A program made the translations under genes and the position numbers. 64,000 nt of DNA from the NCBI GenBank assembly GCA_014381825.1, contig JACNKX010000081.1:1-64000 (forward strand), written 5' to 3'. Under the pieces are notes generated by a model that made no database searches, was not told the DNA's origin, and worked only from the letters and a program-made list of their open reading frames with translations. Positions 44,773 to 54,896 of the stretch are shown here, piece after piece. Source of the DNA: Planctomycetota bacterium. Its GTDB lineage: Bacteria; Planctomycetota; Planctomycetia; Pirellulales; Pirellulaceae. Each line of letters begins with the position of its first letter. Within the stretch, counting starts at the first letter, position 1.

Positions 44773-47370
44773 TCAGCGACCGCTTTTAAACCGGTTTGGT
44801 GATGGCGCTGGCGAAGTTGAAGGTACTTGAGGTCTTGGTGCGGGAGTTGAGGGTCGGCTGCTGCTCCCTGAACTAGCTCCACCAGATAGAAGTTGTTGCA
44901 ACATCGACTCGATCCCGACTGCCGTCGGCAGCGTGATAACTTGCAAGGACTGCTCGTTTCGCGAGTCGATTAACTTGGCAAGCTGCTCGACTTCATTAAA
45001 TAGTTGCTCGGGTGCCGTGACAATCAGCGAGTTGCTCGGTTCATGAATAGCAATCGTCATCGTTGGTTCCAGGTTTCTGGCAGGCTGAGAGGCTGGCTTT
45101 CTCTCTGGATTTTTCTTCCCCTTCTCTTGTTCTTCGCCTTCGGCCTGGGGTGCTTTCGCGGTGGCGACCTCGCGTTGCCCTTGTTGCGGTACACCCGGCT
45201 GAACTCCGGCACCGGCGCCGCTGACACCAGCGACTCTACCCGCATACGCTTCACGAATCGCTGTCGCGACTTCGCTGGCCTTCGTATAGGACAACTCGAT
45301 CACGTGCGAAGTGCCATACGTTTCGATTGACGTAATACTGGTGTCTTTGTCGACGATCTTTAAGTAACGCTCGATTAATTCAATTTCGTTCGCGGTTCCT
45401 TGAGCGATCAGTCGGTTTAACCGCGAATCGGCGACTACCGTAATGGACCCAGCGATCATCGTTGTCGTTCCCTCACGCGATGTCACCAAGCTGCCTAGGA
45501 ACGAGCCTGCTGACCCCGATGATACGTACCCGTTAACCAACGTACCGGCTTCGCCTTCCTTTGCCGCTTCACCGCCATCCAACAATTCCGCCAGCATCCG
45601 AATTGCATCGTCGGGCATTGCATACTTAAGATAAAAGACGACGGGAGGAGACGGCGTCGAATCAACGGGGCCCGCGATCGTTCGTAAGTGATCTTCAAAC
45701 GTATCGAGTGCTTCGGCGTCGTCTGACTGAAGTAACAGTCCGCGCGGTGTTAAATGACACCGAATCGGCGGTGCTTCGCTGTGAACATCGTCCGTCAAAT
45801 ATTGGCCAGTTTGCGGAACTGCCTTGGCGGTCGATACATCGGTCAACGTGGACTTCTTCGGTTGTTCAGCGACGACGCGTTCGGTTTCCTCAAGCTCGGA
45901 GTTGTCGGTCGAAGGATAGTAGATGATTGGATTGGGCGCTCGCCAGAACTTAGCCGCAGTCTTCAGCAGTCGTTTGGCTTGCTCGCCTCGAAGTGGAAAG
46001 ATCCGAATCTTGTCATTGCTGCGATCGATCCCGCCCGAATCGAGTCCGGCGACGATTTTCTTAATCTGTTCGATCTGATGCTTCTTGGCACGAACGAACA
46101 GACGCATGTTTCCGGGATCCGCATCAATCTTGGGTGCGTCAGGGTCGATGTCATCGGGATCATCGAGCATCGGGTCCGGCAGATCGAGCATCTGTTCCAA
46201 CAGAGTGATCACTAAATACGGATCGACTGTTTTGAGGGGTATGACCTCGAAGTCGGCTTCCGCGGCTTGCAACTGCAACACGGTCTGCTCGATTTCCAGT
46301 TGGACCTCTGGTGTCGCTAGGGCGACGATCGCGCCGGCCGTTTCGTCCATCGACAAACGCACGCTTTCGCCCTTGCTCGCCAGCAACGTTAGCAGGACGT
46401 TGTAGACGGTCTCGACGTTGCCACCCGCGATCAGATGCGACCGTAGTTGGGATTCGCCATTCGTAAGCGACAAACTCGCGGACGGAATATCAATCGCCGT
46501 CACAAGTCCTTCGATCAATTTTACTTTGTCCTCGATGCCTGTGACGAAGATATTCTTTCCCTGCAAGTCAGCCGACAGACTGACATCGATCCCAATCATT
46601 TCGCCAATCGCCAATCCCAAATGCGGACGCGCCACGGCCAAGATGTCTTCTGCCTCTACATGCTTCAACGCAAACGTTTTGACGACCGTCCCATTGTCGA
46701 GCATTCGCGGCTGAAAGGCGTCGATGATCGCCTTGACGTTTTTCAACTTTCCAGCCGTGTCAGTGATCATCAGCTGGTTCGTCTTCGTGAACACCGCGGG
46801 CGTCGTCATAAGATTCAGAGCTGACAATTCTTCGACGGCATCTTCGGCGTCGAGTTCGCCGAGTGGGAAGATGCATTTCACGACGTCGTGGTCATTTAAT
46901 TCGTCGAGCTGTTCGACGGTAACCATCCTCGCAATCGCATCCATCTGCTGCATGCTTCGTGAATCGCCGAGATTAATCACTGAGAGCAACTTGCCACTTC
47001 TCACCAAAGTGAATCCTTGAGGCAGCAAGAATAGATTGACTCGCGCAATGGCTTCGTCATGTGTGAACGAACTCGAATCGGAATAGGTAAAGCTGCCGGT
47101 TGGAACATCACTAACATGCAACGCCAATTTCGCCTCGGTCGCCACCCACTTGATGACGTCGCGCCACGGTGCGCCGTCGAAAGCGAACTGCAATGGCTCG
47201 TCCGATTTTGCGGTCGCAGGTTCGGTGGCAGGAACTTCTTGCGCTCGAAGCGACGGGCCGTGCAACAAGACCGCGGTGACGACCAACCAGATCCCAAGTC
47301 GACAGCGTCGCACGGATAAAAGAATTCTCGGGCGGAGATATCGAGCAGGTTCGATGCGACCAACGCGCAT
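44773..47370 (-). CDS. secretin N-domain protein lacking the secretin pore
   Basis: An 865-residue exported protein with a membrane/signal segment near residue 28 (LGIWLVVTAVLLHGPSLRAQ). It carries repeated secretin N-type (NolW/N0-like) modules: FALKHVEAEDILAVARPHLG, KTVDPYLVITLLEQML, FYLKYAMPDDAIRMLAELLDGG and IELSYTKASEVATAIREAY. The C-terminal region is Ser/Pro-rich (SSGSSSRPSTPAP) and stops with no secretin beta-barrel domain. GspD-like families in planctomycetes include such forms. It may be a periplasmic scaffold or part of a secretion channel encoded elsewhere. It precedes the EF-hand gene by 89 nt on the same strand. Confidence 0.82.
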   Translation of the reverse strand: MRVGRIEPARYLRPRILLSVRRCRLGIWLVVTAVLLHGPSLRAQEVPATEPATAKSDEPLQFAFDGAPWRDVIKWVATEAKLALHVSDVPTGSFTYSDSSSFTHDEAIARVNLFLLPQGFTLVRSGKLLSVINLGDSRSMQQMDAIARMVTVEQLDELNDHDVVKCIFPLGELDAEDAVEELSALNLMTTPAVFTKTNQLMITDTAGKLKNVKAIIDAFQPRMLDNGTVVKTFALKHVEAEDILAVARPHLGLAIGEMIGIDVSLSADLQGKNIFVTGIEDKVKLIEGLVTAIDIPSASLSLTNGESQLRSHLIAGGNVETVYNVLLTLLASKGESVRLSMDETAGAIVALATPEVQLEIEQTVLQLQAAEADFEVIPLKTVDPYLVITLLEQMLDLPDPMLDDPDDIDPDAPKIDADPGNMRLFVRAKKHQIEQIKKIVAGLDSGGIDRSNDKIRIFPLRGEQAKRLLKTAAKFWRAPNPIIYYPSTDNSELEETERVVAEQPKKSTLTDVSTAKAVPQTGQYLTDDVHSEAPPIRCHLTPRGLLLQSDDAEALDTFEDHLRTIAGPVDSTPSPPVVFYLKYAMPDDAIRMLAELLDGGEAAKEGEAGTLVNGYVSSGSAGSFLGSLVTSREGTTTMIAGSITVVADSRLNRLIAQGTANEIELIERYLKIVDKDTSITSIETYGTSHVIELSYTKASEVATAIREAYAGRVAGVSGAGAGVQPGVPQQGQREVATAKAPQAEGEEQEKGKKNPERKPASQPARNLEPTMTIAIHEPSNSLIVTAPEQLFNEVEQLAKLIDSRNEQSLQVITLPTAVGIESMLQQLLSGGASSGSSSRPSTPAPRPQVPSTSPAPSPNRFKSGR

Positions 47371-47652
47371 ATATCGGGCTCCACGAACTAGGCGGTTACT
47401 TCAGCCCTAACGCAAGGCGCGAGGCAGGGGATGCGGGGTGGGATCTCAGGCGACTTGGAACTTGAGGCCAGACGACGCTCCGAGACCAGTCTCTACCCTA
47501 CCTGAATGTCTAGAAAGATCAATGTTTCTTTGTATCAACGTGTAGCGGACTCAACTCCCCTTTGACGCGAAACTAGGGTTGAAACATTTGTCAGGAGTCA
47601 CCAGCTTTCAGGAAAATCTAAAAGCGGACCGAGGTCTCATGGACCCTCTAGC

Positions 47653-47901
47653 CTATTTTGTCAGCCAATTCACCATCGCTTGAGTGACCGTCTCAGACGC
47701 GTCTTGCTGGACGAAGTGCCCTGCGTCGGGAAGCGTGACAAGCGTCAAGTCCTTCTCGAGCCATTCCCACGTATTGTTCAACGCACCCGGCAACAGCGCT
47801 GTGTCCATTAAACCGTGGATCATCAAGACGGAACATTCTAAATTTACAGGGTGCCGATATCCGTTGTTGCTTCTCAGCGTGGCGCATTTGAGCTTTCTCA
47901 T
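47653..47901 (-). pseudogene. C-terminal remnant of an alpha/beta hydrolase
   Basis: An 82-codon frame matching only the last third of an epoxide-hydrolase-like alpha/beta hydrolase: [20 protein letters not shown] holds the acid region and [24 protein letters not shown] the catalytic histidine. The nucleophile elbow and oxyanion region are absent, and the first 16 residues do not resemble the family. I read it as a truncated gene. No intact partner is nearby. Confidence 0.62.
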
Positions 47902-47947
47902 TTACAACATTGTGACCAACGAGGACATTCTGGCCGAGGGCGATAGG

Positions 47948-48481
47948 ATGGACGCGGTAGAAGAAGTTTCGCCTGCTGACTCCTCAGGACAAGCGAGGTT
48001 CGCCGCTGCTGAACGTAAAATCGTTGGTGCGTCTTTAGGTGTCGCCCACGGAAACTCGGAAGAAGCACACAAACTGGCAGAAGATTTCTCCGGGCGGATG
48101 AAAGTCCTCCGCGAATTGATGTTCACCGAAGGCGAAGACCGCATCATTGAGATCACAGACGGCGAGTTTATAACTTACTGCGAGTTGCACGAGGATCGGT
48201 GTGCCTTTCTGGTCCATGTGCCTGCGTACCGCGATTTCAAAGGCGAAGCGAAAGAGCAGTTGGCAAGTCTGGCTTGGCAGACCGCGCAACGTGTTGTGGA
48301 GGAGACGCTAGAAGAAGGTGACCAGCTTGGAATCGGGATGAAGGGAACGTTCCTATATGGTTCTGTCATGGTTGGCTCGGTTGGCTCTGAAACACCAACT
48401 TCCAGCAGTAAGGAGAAAGACCTCCTGATCGGCTTCTTTCCCGACGAAGTTCCCGATCTGGAATCTGAAGAGGAACCTTAA
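47948..48481 (+). CDS. hypothetical protein, acidic
   Basis: A 177-residue protein of unknown family. It has a hydrophilic N-terminus, a helical segment (FAAAERKIVGASLGVAHGNSEEAHKL), a central mixed region with ITDGEFITYCELHEDRCAFLVHVPAYRDFKGE, and an acidic tail (FFPDEVPDLESEEEP). The ORF track start at 47684 is rejected since that part is antisense to the hydrolase remnant; ATG 47948 has GAGGGCGATAGG ahead of it. No signal peptide with this start. Confidence 0.55.
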   Translation: MDAVEEVSPADSSGQARFAAAERKIVGASLGVAHGNSEEAHKLAEDFSGRMKVLRELMFTEGEDRIIEITDGEFITYCELHEDRCAFLVHVPAYRDFKGEAKEQLASLAWQTAQRVVEETLEEGDQLGIGMKGTFLYGSVMVGSVGSETPTSSSKEKDLLIGFFPDEVPDLESEEEP

Positions 48482-48639
48482 AAAGGACCGGAACTACTGG
48501 AGCCAACACCGCGCTCGAAGACTCATGGCTCTAACACGCAACATCATGACTCTCTGGAACAATCACCTTTTCTACAGAGCCTGTCAGGAACTGTTTCGGT
48601 GAATGCCGGCGTTGCTTCGCTCCCGACGTCTTTGAGTAA

Positions 48640-49623
48640 TCACGCCGTTCGCAACTCGTAATCGAGTATGCACAGCCAATAGTAGCCAGCTGCGATGACG
48701 ATCAATGCCGAGCCCAAAAGCGAAATCGGCAAGGGGAACAGCCGGAAAACTTGATCCAAGCCAATTGATGGTTCAAAGGCACCAGCGACGTAAGCGGCGA
48801 AACTAGCAATCGACGACAGGGTACTAACGAGAATAATCGCGCAGAGAAGTAACCATTGCGGCCAACGGACCGAACGCGTATCTGGAAGTCCGAGTAGTTT
48901 AGGAAGCGTCCAGGAGTGAAGGCACCCAACGCCGAACAATGGTCCCCCAAACACTAACAGCCATGGAATCGCATCTGTCATATCGCCAGCAATCTCTTGC
49001 CACGGAAAGAACTTAATCGTCGCGAGTGTGATCCCCAAAACGGTCATCATAAGGATATAACTGCTCAGTGACATCGGGCGAGCAGCCGCTTTCGAAGCTC
49101 GTCGCATGATGGTCCAGCGACACAAAGAGCGGGCCACAAACACCGGGATCACGATGACGATCGTCAGAAACGGTGAGGCATATCCCAAGTAAGCTGTATC
49201 TCGGTCGCTGGTGTCGACGATCACGCTGCTGATGAATGTCATCCCGGCAAACACTGAGCCCATGGCTACAAATAGAAGAACCCTTTGCAGAAGAGACTGA
49301 TCGCTCAACATGCAGAAGATCCCAAGCAAGGACCACTGGGCCCATAGAGCGCCAATCGCCATTCCCCATAGAATATAGAAGAGCCACTCGGCCTCACCCG
49401 TCGGCCCTCCCCAGAGATCTAAGACGACCCACGGGAGATTAGGGACCGTCGCAAAGAGAAAGGTGCCTACCGCAGCGAGCGTTGACCACTTTATCCCAGG
49501 CTTCGGCCAAGTTGTTTGCCGTAACTGAGCTAACTCGTCTTGCAGTCGGGAGATTTCCTTCAAATGCTCGTCACATCGCGGACAAGTAACCGTCGTCGGT
49601 TCGAACTGAGCATCTGAGTCCAT
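48640..49623 (-). CDS. multi-spanning membrane protein with N-terminal CxxC and coiled coil
   Basis: A 327-residue protein of unknown function. ATG 49623 (MDSDAQFE) has a perfect GGAGG 6 nt upstream, so the ORF track start at 49695 is rejected. The N-terminus has a CPRC pair (TVTCPRCDEHLK), then a short coiled coil (EISRLQDELAQLRQ), then about eight hydrophobic helices to the end. It is transcribed divergently from the LamG-cytochrome gene. I do not recognise a family. Confidence 0.8.
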   Translation of the reverse strand: MDSDAQFEPTTVTCPRCDEHLKEISRLQDELAQLRQTTWPKPGIKWSTLAAVGTFLFATVPNLPWVVLDLWGGPTGEAEWLFYILWGMAIGALWAQWSLLGIFCMLSDQSLLQRVLLFVAMGSVFAGMTFISSVIVDTSDRDTAYLGYASPFLTIVIVIPVFVARSLCRWTIMRRASKAAARPMSLSSYILMMTVLGITLATIKFFPWQEIAGDMTDAIPWLLVFGGPLFGVGCLHSWTLPKLLGLPDTRSVRWPQWLLLCAIILVSTLSSIASFAAYVAGAFEPSIGLDQVFRLFPLPISLLGSALIVIAAGYYWLCILDYELRTA

Positions 49624-49799
49624 TAAGTGCCTCCATGGTCGAGTCGCGCTCCAACGTATCGCCATGCGAGTCGGCAAACAACAGGAAATCGACATCGCTG
49701 CAATTCGCCGTGCGAGTGTTGGCAGTAGAGAATGATCCGTCTAAGCTGATGGGAGCCCTCCAACGATTCACACCCTTTTTCTCACCGGAATCTGAGATC

Positions 49800-52700
49800 A
49801 TGCGTTCGAGCCTGCTGGCGATCGCGCTGCTGATTGCCGCTTGCCCCGCAGTGAACCTGTGGGGCGACGAATCCACGATTGTCGCTCGTTGGAATTTCGG
49901 TGCCACAGAACTAACGCCACTTTCGTCGCATGGTGATGTCGAGCGTGATCAGGCTGGACCGCGACCACCGGAGTTTCCGGACTTTGCGAAGGATAATACG
50001 GCGGTTCGCCTGGATGGCAAAGGCACCTACCTCTCCGTGGACGGAGCGGAAACAAATCGCAGGTTTGATTTCACGAACGGCGATGCCATCACGCTCGAAG
50101 CTTGGGTCAAACTGGATGGTTTGCGAGACGGCAGCCCGATGTATGTCGTTGGCAAAGGGCGTACCAGTGCACCGAATGTCGCTCGCGACAACCAAAACTG
50201 GGCGTTGCGAATCGTTGGCTCTAAAGGTGTCGCAAAGCTCAGCTTCCTGTTTGCAACAGCTCCCGGTGCGGGAACGTCGCATTGGCATCGGTGGACGTCG
50301 AAGGCGGGATTCGAAGCAGCAACCGGTTGGCATCACTTCGCCGTTGGATATCGGTTTGGTGAGCCGGAATCGGTTCGCGGCTGGATCGACGGCCAGCCGA
50401 CCTCAGGGACGTGGGACATGGGTGGCGCGACGACGGAGCCACCCATCGTGGACGACGATGCAGTGTGGATCGGATCGTCACTCGCCGGGAATCCAGGGAA
50501 CAGTTTTCGCGGGTGGATCGACGCTGTTGCGATTCATCGCACGTTGCTAGACGACAAAGTCATGGCCGCACGGTTTCATCGTGTTGGCGGTCCACGAGTT
50601 GTTGGCCCGCAACCAGAAGTAATGCCAAAGCTCGACGGGATTCCAGATGGCCGCGTGCTGGTGACTTTCTCCGAGGGGATGCCAACTCATGAGCGTTGGT
50701 TGAACGAAGGCGAAGCCTGGCCCGACGAGACGACTCGTTGGTTAAGTGATGAGCTGTTGCTGCCCCGAATTCCTTTGCGCTATGACGACTGGGGAATTCG
50801 CGCGAGCTGGAGGGCACCAGTGTTAGTGCGTATCGCAGCTGACGTCGAATTGCCGCCCGGCGAACACATGTTTCTGCTACGTGCGCGAGCGCTCAGCCGA
50901 CTGTGGATCGATGGAGTTGTCGTTGCGCGAACCGATGCGATTACGAAACAGCCTCCTAACGGTGAAGAGCCAATGACGCCCGTTACGAAACCGCCAATCC
51001 CTGGAGCGCGCGTCGCGGGCTACCATCAACAGGAACTTCTCGCGACCGCAAAGATTGCCGAGACGACCGATGGCACACCGCGCCGCTGCCGCGTCGTGCT
51101 AGAGTTAGTTGTCGGTGGCAAGAATCTTCGTTCCGAAACCGGCGAGGTGTGCGTCGCATTGCAATCGGAAGACAGAGAGTCATTTGTCGTTCTACAGCCC
51201 ACCTTGAATGATGTTGGGACGGACGGGCATGCCGGTCCTGCGATGTTGCCGCTCACTGATGCTGCCATCGAATCTGCGCTGGCGCGGATCGAATCTTCGC
51301 TCAGATACTTTGATGACCAGACTCGACGCGCTGCCGCCGCGTCTCAAACCGAGTTCTGGCATCGGCGTCACGAGGCGGGACGCGAATGGAGCCGGGAACA
51401 TCCGTCGCCAGCCGTGCCGTCGGTTGCAGAGGCGTCAAGCGAGCATCCGGTCGACGCATTCGTGGTCGCGAAGATCGAGCACGCGTTGACCGCGACCGCC
51501 AATTCGAGCGCCGAGGAGACCGAGACATTTCACATGAAGGTTCTTCCCATTCTCAGCGAGCACTGTTTCCGCTGTCACGGAGAGAAAGATAAAGGCGGAT
51601 TGAAGTTGACCTCACGTGATCTCGCTCTTAACAGCGGAGACTCCGAAATGGCCGCGATCGTCCCCGGCGACGTTGCAGCGAGCGAACTGATGGAGCGCAT
51701 TCGCAGCGACGACGAGAGCGTGCGAATGCCTCCGACCGGAGACGGCCTATCCGCCGATCAGATTGCGGTACTTGAGAAATGGATTCACAAAGGGGCCGCA
51801 TGGCCAGCACCCCCGGTATTCGCCGCCGATATTGCGATGTCTGAAGTGATCAGCGACGAGGCATTCCTGCGCCGCGTCTTTCTCGATACGGTGGGCGTCC
51901 CGCCGCAGCAAACCGAGGCAGAGGCATTCCTTGCCGACACCAAACCCGACAAACGCGAGCGATTAATCGATCAGCTGCTGAAGGACGATCGCTGTGCCGA
52001 TCACTGGATGAGCTATTGGCTCGATTTGCTTGCCGAGAATCCAACTCTACTCAACGCGTCGCTCAACAGCACGGGGCCGTTTCGCTGGTTCCTGTACGAT
52101 TCGCTGCGCGACAACAAACCGCTGGATCGAATGGTCACCGAGTTGATTTTGATGCGAGGCAGTCAACATGAAGGCGGCAGCGCGGGATTTGCGATGGCAG
52201 CCGAAAACGACGCGCCCTTCGCCGCAAAGGGGCATATCGTCGCCTCCGCGTTTCTGGGGGTCGAGTTGCAGTGTGCCCGTTGCCACGATTCGCCTTATCA
52301 CAGCACGACGCAACGTGATCTCTATTCGCTGGCCGCGATGTTCGAACGGAAGCCAGTCACGGTACCCGGAACAAGTCGTGTGCCCGATGCATTTTTCGAG
52401 AAAAAGCAACGTGATTCGTTGATTCAAGTGACACTGAAGCCCGCCGAGCCGGTGGCCGCGAAGTGGCCGTTCGGTGAAGTCGCCGGTATCGAAGATGGTC
52501 CAGCCGTCGACGAGTTGATGCAGAGTCCGGATGATTCACGTGAGCGACTCGCGGCACTGATCACTGCGCCACAGAATGGACGTTTTGCACGAGTCATGGT
52601 GAATCGCCTTTGGAAGCGATTGATCGGTGCCGGCTTCGTTGAGCCAGTGCATGACTGGGAAGGGCGTGAGGCGAGTCATCCGGAATTGCTCGATTGGCTC

Positions 52701-53564
52701 GCGCAGCAATTGGTTTCGCACGACTACGATCTTCGTCAGGTAATGCGACTGATCTTCTCGTCGCAAACTTACCAGCGCAAAGCTACAGGACATAACCTCG
52801 CGGCGGCTCCGGAACTGCGTTTCTTTAACGCTCCAGAGCGGCGCCGACTGACCGCCGAACAGATCGTCGACTCGATGCATGCCGTAACCGGATCACCGAT
52901 GGATGTCGAGGAGCTTACGTTCGTGCATGATGGGCGACGCCCGGTCAGCAATCGACTGACATTGGGTCGTCCAAGGCGGGCGTGGATGTTTGCCAGTTTG
53001 AACAACGAGCGCGATCGTCCGAGCTTGTCGCTGCCTCGCGCACGGATGACGGCAGATGTACTGGAAGCTTTTGGATGGACCGGTTCACGGCAAAGGCCAA
53101 TCATCGAACGTGACGGGGATCCCAACGTGCTGCAACCGGGAGTCCTTGCCAACGGAACACTTTCCATGACACTGACCCGAGCATCCTACGGAAGCGAACT
53201 GGCACAACTGGCAGTCGATTCACAATCACCGCAGTTGTTGACCGAGGCAGTATTCCTGCGTGTTCTCAGCCGTCGACCGAACTCGGACGAACTTTCAACG
53301 TTTTCTAACGCGTTGGCGGAAAGGTTTGATGCTCGATTGATTCCCGCTGACCAAATCATACTGCCGCCGTCGCTGGCAGCCTTGCCGCGGGTCACTTGGT
53401 TTAATCACTTGCAATCCGAAGCCAACACAATCCAGCAGGAAGTAGAACGTCGTGTCCGCCAAGGTCCGGCACCTGATCCTCGCCTGCGTGCGGAGTGGCG
53501 GGAAGTTTATGAAGACGCTGTGTGGAGTCTGATTAACCACAGTGAATTTGTTTGGATGCCGTAA
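49800..53564 (+). CDS. LamG-PA14-like-PSCyt1-DUF1549-DUF1553 fusion protein
   Basis: A 1254-residue exported planctomycete cytochrome protein; ATG 49800 starts a clean signal peptide (MRSSLLAIALLIAACPAV). Order: LamG/concanavalin-like domain (about 25-260, AITLEAWVKLDG), a PA14-like region (about 330-400, GEHMFLLRARALSRLWIDGVV), PSCyt1 with haem motif CFRCH at 589, DUF1549 with CARCH at 825, and DUF1553 (VMVNRLWKRLIGAGFV, LPRARMTADVLEAFG). Family members occur in pairs with DUF1501 proteins and are thought to process or oxidise polysaccharides in the periplasm. The N-terminal LamG and PA14-like domains suggest glycan binding. It is followed 6 nt later by DUF1501. Confidence 0.9.
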   Translation: MRSSLLAIALLIAACPAVNLWGDESTIVARWNFGATELTPLSSHGDVERDQAGPRPPEFPDFAKDNTAVRLDGKGTYLSVDGAETNRRFDFTNGDAITLEAWVKLDGLRDGSPMYVVGKGRTSAPNVARDNQNWALRIVGSKGVAKLSFLFATAPGAGTSHWHRWTSKAGFEAATGWHHFAVGYRFGEPESVRGWIDGQPTSGTWDMGGATTEPPIVDDDAVWIGSSLAGNPGNSFRGWIDAVAIHRTLLDDKVMAARFHRVGGPRVVGPQPEVMPKLDGIPDGRVLVTFSEGMPTHERWLNEGEAWPDETTRWLSDELLLPRIPLRYDDWGIRASWRAPVLVRIAADVELPPGEHMFLLRARALSRLWIDGVVVARTDAITKQPPNGEEPMTPVTKPPIPGARVAGYHQQELLATAKIAETTDGTPRRCRVVLELVVGGKNLRSETGEVCVALQSEDRESFVVLQPTLNDVGTDGHAGPAMLPLTDAAIESALARIESSLRYFDDQTRRAAAASQTEFWHRRHEAGREWSREHPSPAVPSVAEASSEHPVDAFVVAKIEHALTATANSSAEETETFHMKVLPILSEHCFRCHGEKDKGGLKLTSRDLALNSGDSEMAAIVPGDVAASELMERIRSDDESVRMPPTGDGLSADQIAVLEKWIHKGAAWPAPPVFAADIAMSEVISDEAFLRRVFLDTVGVPPQQTEAEAFLADTKPDKRERLIDQLLKDDRCADHWMSYWLDLLAENPTLLNASLNSTGPFRWFLYDSLRDNKPLDRMVTELILMRGSQHEGGSAGFAMAAENDAPFAAKGHIVASAFLGVELQCARCHDSPYHSTTQRDLYSLAAMFERKPVTVPGTSRVPDAFFEKKQRDSLIQVTLKPAEPVAAKWPFGEVAGIEDGPAVDELMQSPDDSRERLAALITAPQNGRFARVMVNRLWKRLIGAGFVEPVHDWEGREASHPELLDWLAQQLVSHDYDLRQVMRLIFSSQTYQRKATGHNLAAAPELRFFNAPERRRLTAEQIVDSMHAVTGSPMDVEELTFVHDGRRPVSNRLTLGRPRRAWMFASLNNERDRPSLSLPRARMTADVLEAFGWTGSRQRPIIERDGDPNVLQPGVLANGTLSMTLTRASYGSELAQLAVDSQSPQLLTEAVFLRVLSRRPNSDELSTFSNALAERFDARLIPADQIILPPSLAALPRVTWFNHLQSEANTIQQEVERRVRQGPAPDPRLRAEWREVYEDAVWSLINHSEFVWMP

Positions 53565-53570
53565 GGTAGG

Positions 53571-54896
53571 ATGCGAACTGGAATGAAACTACATATGGAT
53601 AGAACTCCCGGACTTACTGTCAATCGTCGCGAGTGCCTTGCCGCTAGTGCTGCGGTTGCGTGCGGCATCGCCTTGCCAAAAGCGGGCTTCGCCGATTCAT
53701 CCAGCGAAGTTCTTCGAGGCAAAGCCGAACATGTGATCTCGATTTGGCTGGGCGGAGGCATGGGCCAGATCGATACGTTTGATCCGAAACGAAAGGGCGA
53801 CCCGAAGAAGAAAGTGGCCGGTTCGTACTACGAATCGATCGAAACAGCGGTCCCCGGCGTGCGGCTGTGCGAACATTTGAAGACGTTGGCTCCGTTGATG
53901 GATCGCGCGACCGCTGTACGAACTGTTAACCACGAGATGATCGATGAACACGCGGCCGCAACCAACCGCATGCACACAGGGCGACCGATCAGCGGGACGG
54001 TGACCTATCCGTCGTTAGGTTCTTTGGTCGCGCATGAGCGAGGTGTCGTGAACGAAGGTGCTCCTCCTTACGTCTTGATTGGCTACCCGAACGTGACTCG
54101 CGGTCCGGGATTTCTAGGAGCCCGCGATGGATTCCTTTATCTGACCGATACGAGCCAAGGACCAGCCGGTTTGTCGCGCGTGGACGGCATTACTCCGGCA
54201 AGGCAATCGCGGCGGGAATCGTTTCTGTCCGCGCTGCGAAGAAATGCGGAGCCGACGACCGACTCGCGGCTCTTAGACTACGAGGCAGCGATCGAGCAAA
54301 GCCTGAAACTCAGTGGCCCAGAGTTCAATCGCGTGTTCCAATTGGATAAAGAGCCGTCCGATCTGCGAACGCGATACGGCGGCGAGTTTGGCCAGCGCTG
54401 TCTGCTGAGCCGTCGGCTCGTCGAGCGCGGAGTGCGGTTTATCGAAGTGTCTCACAATCTGAACTTTCTCAATGGCGCTGGATGGGACGTTCACAACGAA
54501 GGTATTTTGGATCAGCATAAACTGATTCAGGAACTCGACACCGCCGTCGCAACGTTGATCTCCGACCTCGAGGAGAAGGGATTGCTTGACAAAACGCTAA
54601 TCGTCATCACGACAGAGTTCGGTCGGCCGCCTGAGTTCGACAGCGGCGGAGGCCGCGGCCACCAAGGCACGGCGTTCACATGCGTACTTGCCGGCGGCGG
54701 TTTGTCACATCGCGGAGCATGGGGCGAAACCGATGAACTGTCGAAGAAGATCGTTTCCAATCCAGTCAGCGTTCCTGATTTCTTTGCAACTGTGTGCGCG
54801 ACCGTCGGAATCGATTACCGCAAAAATCTCTACGATGGTGATCGCCCTGTTCCAATCACCGACATGGGGCGACCAATCGCCGAACTGTTCGTGTGA
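53571..54896 (+). CDS. DUF1501 (sulfatase-like) Tat-exported protein
   Basis: A 441-residue protein with a twin-arginine signal ([15 protein letters not shown]). The DUF1501 domain adopts an alkaline-phosphatase/sulfatase-like fold; [36 protein letters not shown] and [16 protein letters not shown] carry its conserved elements. The start could be 53571, 53583 or 53595. It is paired with the PSCyt protein upstream (6-nt gap) and its stop overlaps the amidohydrolase GTG start by 4 nt. Enzymatic activity is not established for this family. Confidence 0.88.
   Translation: MRTGMKLHMDRTPGLTVNRRECLAASAAVACGIALPKAGFADSSSEVLRGKAEHVISIWLGGGMGQIDTFDPKRKGDPKKKVAGSYYESIETAVPGVRLCEHLKTLAPLMDRATAVRTVNHEMIDEHAAATNRMHTGRPISGTVTYPSLGSLVAHERGVVNEGAPPYVLIGYPNVTRGPGFLGARDGFLYLTDTSQGPAGLSRVDGITPARQSRRESFLSALRRNAEPTTDSRLLDYEAAIEQSLKLSGPEFNRVFQLDKEPSDLRTRYGGEFGQRCLLSRRLVERGVRFIEVSHNLNFLNGAGWDVHNEGILDQHKLIQELDTAVATLISDLEEKGLLDKTLIVITTEFGRPPEFDSGGGRGHQGTAFTCVLAGGGLSHRGAWGETDELSKKIVSNPVSVPDFFATVCATVGIDYRKNLYDGDRPVPITDMGRPIAELFV

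Noticed and set aside
47684-47947. N-terminal extension of the 177-residue hypothetical protein
   Set aside because: This part is antisense to the hydrolase remnant, and the ATG at 47948 has a better upstream signal.
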